From NCBI RefSeq assembly GCF_019237635.1, contig NZ_JAFAGS010000175.1, forward strand, positions 1-49,761: a stretch of DNA of 49,761 bases, given 5' to 3'. Position numbers and translations under genes: made by a program. Positions within the stretch are counted from its first letter, which is position 1, and each line of letters opens with the position of its first letter. Source of the DNA: Pluralibacter sp. (GTDB lineage: Bacteria; Pseudomonadota; Gammaproteobacteria; Enterobacterales; Enterobacteriaceae). Positions 46,902 to 49,761 of the stretch are shown here, piece after piece. A model generated the notes under the pieces. It did no database searches. It was not told the origin of the DNA and worked only from the letters and a program-made list of their open reading frames with translations.

Positions 46902-48398
46902 TTAGATGACTTTCAGCGCTAACCAGTACAGGAGGCCTGAAAGGACAATCGCGGCGGGCAGGGTGAAGACCCAGGCCATCAGAATGTTGGTCACGGTTCT
47001 TCTTTGCAGGCCGCCACCGTCAACGAGCATCGTCCCCGCGACGGAGGAAGAGAGAACGTGGGTGGTGGACACCGGCATACCGGTATAGCTTGCCAGGCCG
47101 ATAGATACCGCAGCGGTCATCTGTGCGGACATCCCCTGCGCGTAGGTCATGCCTTTTTTACCGATTTTCTCGCCGATGGTGGTCGCCACGCGACGCCAGC
47201 CGATCATCGTACCAATACCCAGCGCCAGCGCTACGGCCATGATAATCCAGACCGGCGCATACTCGATGGTGCTCAGCATGTCGGTTTTAAGTTTCTTCAG
47301 CAGACGCTGATCGTCGCCGCTTACGCCAGGCAGCTTCGCCACTTTGTCGGTGGTATCGGAGATGCACAGCATGATGCGACGCAGCTGGCCGCGCTGTTCG
47401 ATGGACAGCTTGTCGTAGCTCTCGACGTTCGCCAGCATCCCTTTCGCACGCTCAAGCGCGTTGATGGTGTTAGACGGGTGGCAGTGGAACTCGGTCTGCG
47501 TCGCAACGCCTGGTGTGGCTGACGGTTGGAGCTGTTCAACGCCCGTTGCTTGCTTGAGCAGGTCCGGGCGCTGCTGGAAATAGGTTTCGACATTATTCAC
47601 GGCATCACGGGTACGGGTGATTTCGTAACCGGTGGCGTTCATATTGACCACGAAACCTGCCGGCGCGACGCCGATCAGCACCAGCATGACCAGGCCGATA
47701 CCTTTCTGACCATCGTTAGCGCCATGAGAGAATGCCACGCCGATGGCGGACAGGATCAGGGCGATACGCGTCCAGAACGGCGGTTTTCTCTTGCCGTCCT
47801 GCTTTTCACGTTCTGCTGGCGTCAGGTGGATGCGGGCACGTTTTTTGGTCCCGTTCCAGTAACGACGCAGAAGGAAAATCAGACCGCCTGCAACCACCAG
47901 GCCGACGATAGGAGAGACGATGAGCGACGCGAATATACCGATAACTTTCGGGATATTCAGCGCATCAACCACGGAGGTGCCGGTCATCAGCGCATTGGTT
48001 AAACCAATACCGATGATAGCGCCGATCAGGGTGTGTGAGCTTGATGCCGGAAGGCCGAAATACCAGGTTCCGAGGTTCCAGATAATCGCTGCCAGCAGCA
48101 TCGAAAAGACCATGGCGAGACCATGCGCAGAGCCCATGTTCAGTAGAAGGTCTGTTGGTAGCATATGCACGATGGCATAGGCTACACTCAGGCCACCTAA
48201 CAGCACGCCAAAGAAATTGAACAGCGCCGCCATAACCACCGCCACTTGCGAACGCATCGCGCGGGTGTAGATGACGGTTGCGACTGCGTTTGCAGTATCA
48301 TGAAAGCCGTTGATGGCCTCATAAAACAGAACAAAACCCAGAGCAAGCAATAACAAAAGCCCGGTATGCAAATCCAGGCCAGTAAATAAATGTAGCAT
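46902..48398 (-). CDS. pitA: Low-affinity phosphate/metal-phosphate transporter PitA
   Basis: 498 residues (499 in E. coli). Inorganic phosphate transporter family: [24 protein letters not shown] near the N-terminus and [13 protein letters not shown] in the second half are the paired GxNDxAN-type signatures. Ten membrane helices with a large cytoplasmic loop in the middle. It carries Pi complexed with Mg2+, Zn2+ or other cations by proton symport. It sits in the same neighbourhood as the Pho-box phosphatase, though as conserved backbone. Confidence 0.96.
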   Translation of the reverse strand: MLHLFTGLDLHTGLLLLLALGFVLFYEAINGFHDTANAVATVIYTRAMRSQVAVVMAALFNFFGVLLGGLSVAYAIVHMLPTDLLLNMGSAHGLAMVFSMLLAAIIWNLGTWYFGLPASSSHTLIGAIIGIGLTNALMTGTSVVDALNIPKVIGIFASLIVSPIVGLVVAGGLIFLLRRYWNGTKKRARIHLTPAEREKQDGKRKPPFWTRIALILSAIGVAFSHGANDGQKGIGLVMLVLIGVAPAGFVVNMNATGYEITRTRDAVNNVETYFQQRPDLLKQATGVEQLQPSATPGVATQTEFHCHPSNTINALERAKGMLANVESYDKLSIEQRGQLRRIMLCISDTTDKVAKLPGVSGDDQRLLKKLKTDMLSTIEYAPVWIIMAVALALGIGTMIGWRRVATTIGEKIGKKGMTYAQGMSAQMTAAVSIGLASYTGMPVSTTHVLSSSVAGTMLVDGGGLQRRTVTNILMAWVFTLPAAIVLSGLLYWLALKVI

Positions 48399-48627
48399 AG
48401 GACGTTACGCCATTTGGGGGACATGAACGCGGCGCATTATCCAGGACAAATGCGGTGCGGGCAAAGAGAAATATAGACTTTTATTGATTTTTGTTCGGAC
48501 TCCGAAAACGTACGTCAAGAATTATCCTATATCTATCAATGAAATGCCTGAGAAAGGAAAATTCTCAGTAGTCGTACCGTTTGGGAAAATTTACAATTCC
48601 CGACATTCAAGACGAGAGGAACGGTGT
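48399..48627. other. Divergent promoter region of pitA and yhiN
   Basis: 229 bases. AT-rich near 48470-48550; no site could be assigned with confidence. GAGAGGA (48614-48620) is the yhiN SD. Confidence 0.5.
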
Positions 48628-49761
48628 GTGGAAAGGTTTGATGCCATTGTGGTCGGCGCGGGCGCGGCGGGAATGTTTTGTGCAGCGCAGGCGGGGCAGG
48701 CCGGGGCGCGAGTGTTGTTGCTGGATAACGGCAAAAAACCGGGGCGTAAAATTCTGATGTCCGGGGGCGGTCGTTGTAACTTCACTAACCTTTATGTCGA
48801 ACCCGCCGCATATCTTAGTCAGAACCCGCATTTTTGTAAGTCGGCGCTGGCGCGTTACACCCAATGGGACTTTATTGACCTGGTGGGTAAGTATGGTATC
48901 GCCTGGCATGAGAAAACCCTCGGCCAGCTGTTTTGCGATGATTCCGCCGAGCAAATCGTGTCGATGCTGGTGGACGAATGCGAAAAAGGCAACGTCACTA
49001 CCCGTCTGCGCAGCGAAATTCTCAGCGTTGCGCGCGATGACGACGGCTATACGCTACAGCTGAACGGCGAGACCGTGACGGCAACGCGGCTGGTTATCGC
49101 CAGCGGCGGGCTGTCGATGCCAGGGCTGGGCGCGTCGCCGTTTGGCTATAAAATCGCCGAGCAGTTTGGGCTGAAGGTGCTTCCGACCCGTGCGGGGCTG
49201 GTGCCGTTTACCCTGCATAAACCGCTGCTGGAGCAGCTCCAGGTGCTCTCCGGCGTCTCCGTGCCGTCGGTCATTACCGCTCATGATGACACCGTATTTC
49301 GGGAAAACCTGCTCTTTACCCACCGCGGTCTTTCCGGCCCGGCGGTATTGCAAATCTCCAGCTACTGGCAGCCCGGTGAGTTCGTCACTATCAACCTGCT
49401 GCCGGACTGCGACCTCGACGGCTTCCTTGATGAACAGCGCGCGGCGCACCCAAACCAGAGTCTGAAAAACACCCTGTCGATGCAGCTGCCGAAGCGGCTG
49501 GTAGAGTGCTTGCAGCAGCTAGGGCAGATCCCGGACGTGCAGCTCAAACAGCTGAACAGCAAAGAACAGCAGCAACTGTGCGAGACGTTAACCGGCTGGC
49601 GTGTACAACCGAATGGCACCGAGGGCTATCGCACCGCCGAAGTGACGCTCGGCGGTGTGGATACGAATGAGCTGTCGTCGCGCACCATGGAAGCCCGCAA
49701 GGCGCCGGGGCTGTACTTTATCGGCGAGGTGATGGACGTGACCGGCTGGCTCGGCGGTTAC
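48628..49761 (+). CDS. yhiN: HI0933-family flavoprotein YhiN, 3' end missing
   Basis: 378 codons from GTG at 48628 to the window edge, with about 20 residues missing against E. coli YhiN (400). The N-terminal MERFDAIVVGAGAAGMFCAAQAGQAG is an FAD-binding Rossmann motif. GRKILMSGGGRCNFTN and LGGVDTNELSSRTMEAR are conserved; the visible end MDVTGWLGGY is the usual late motif. It is a predicted NAD(P)/FAD-dependent oxidoreductase, substrate unknown. A nearby in-frame start codon does not give a better match. Confidence 0.93.
   Translation, partial: MERFDAIVVGAGAAGMFCAAQAGQAGARVLLLDNGKKPGRKILMSGGGRCNFTNLYVEPAAYLSQNPHFCKSALARYTQWDFIDLVGKYGIAWHEKTLGQLFCDDSAEQIVSMLVDECEKGNVTTRLRSEILSVARDDDGYTLQLNGETVTATRLVIASGGLSMPGLGASPFGYKIAEQFGLKVLPTRAGLVPFTLHKPLLEQLQVLSGVSVPSVITAHDDTVFRENLLFTHRGLSGPAVLQISSYWQPGEFVTINLLPDCDLDGFLDEQRAAHPNQSLKNTLSMQLPKRLVECLQQLGQIPDVQLKQLNSKEQQQLCETLTGWRVQPNGTEGYRTAEVTLGGVDTNELSSRTMEARKAPGLYFIGEVMDVTGWLGGY

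Overview
The window is chromosomal DNA from a member of the Enterobacteriaceae. The evidence is the proK tRNA, the dppABCDF operon, the two divergent cellulose operons (bcsRQABZC and bcsEFG) and the order gor-rlmJ-prlC-rsmJ-dtpB-uspA-uspB-pitA-yhiN. All of these follow the E. coli/Salmonella backbone at recognisably lower protein identity. I place it near Citrobacter, Enterobacter or Klebsiella but cannot fix the genus. GC content is high in the genes and lower in the intergenic promoter regions. No insertion sequence, integrase, rRNA or CRISPR array was seen.

Layout. 1-1.35 kb: 3' end of eptB, tRNA-Pro(CGG), an odd hairpin-rich copy of the tRNA 3' end, and the long dppA leader. 1.35-7.1 kb: the dipeptide ABC transporter dppABCDF with a BIME between dppA and dppB. 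7.2-8.0 kb: an mqsRA toxin-antitoxin pair placed between dppF and bcsG, not its E. coli position. 8.0-22.1 kb: cellulose synthesis, export and phosphoethanolamine decoration (bcsG-F-E leftward, bcsR-Q-A-B-Z-C rightward; bcsQ is intact). 22.3-29.4 kb: pdeK, dctA, yhjJ, kdgK and pdeH. 29.4-33.8 kb: yhjE, yhjD, yhjC and a divergent short-chain dehydrogenase. 34.0-37.2 kb: accessory genes in the slot between yhjC and gor, where E. coli K-12 has other genes. They are a single-pass membrane protein that may belong to a HEPN family and carries an ankyrin-like repeat, a beta-lactamase-fold lipoprotein, and a small basic secreted protein. 37.4-49.8 kb: gor, rlmJ, a secreted PAP2 acid phosphatase, prlC-rsmJ, dtpB, uspA, uspB, pitA and the 5' part of yhiN.

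How the genes fit together. The centre of the window is one c-di-GMP/cellulose module. BcsA and BcsE bind c-di-GMP, PdeK and PdeH are predicted to degrade it, and pdeH carries a near-consensus flagellar sigma28 promoter, so motility expression would lower c-di-GMP and cellulose. BcsG and the neighbouring EptB are both phosphoethanolamine transferases, acting on cellulose and LPS respectively.

Several regulatory sites are legible: a GcvB-type CA-rich target before dppA, an MqsA palindrome before mqsR, a KdgR box before kdgK, a sigma28 promoter before pdeH, a Pho box before the PAP2 phosphatase, a sigma32 promoter before prlC and a sigmaS-like -10 before uspB. The most worthwhile leads are the Pho-box phosphatase, the membrane HEPN/ankyrin-like gene cluster, the relocated mqsRA, the hairpin array inside a tRNA-Pro remnant and the foldable uspB leader.
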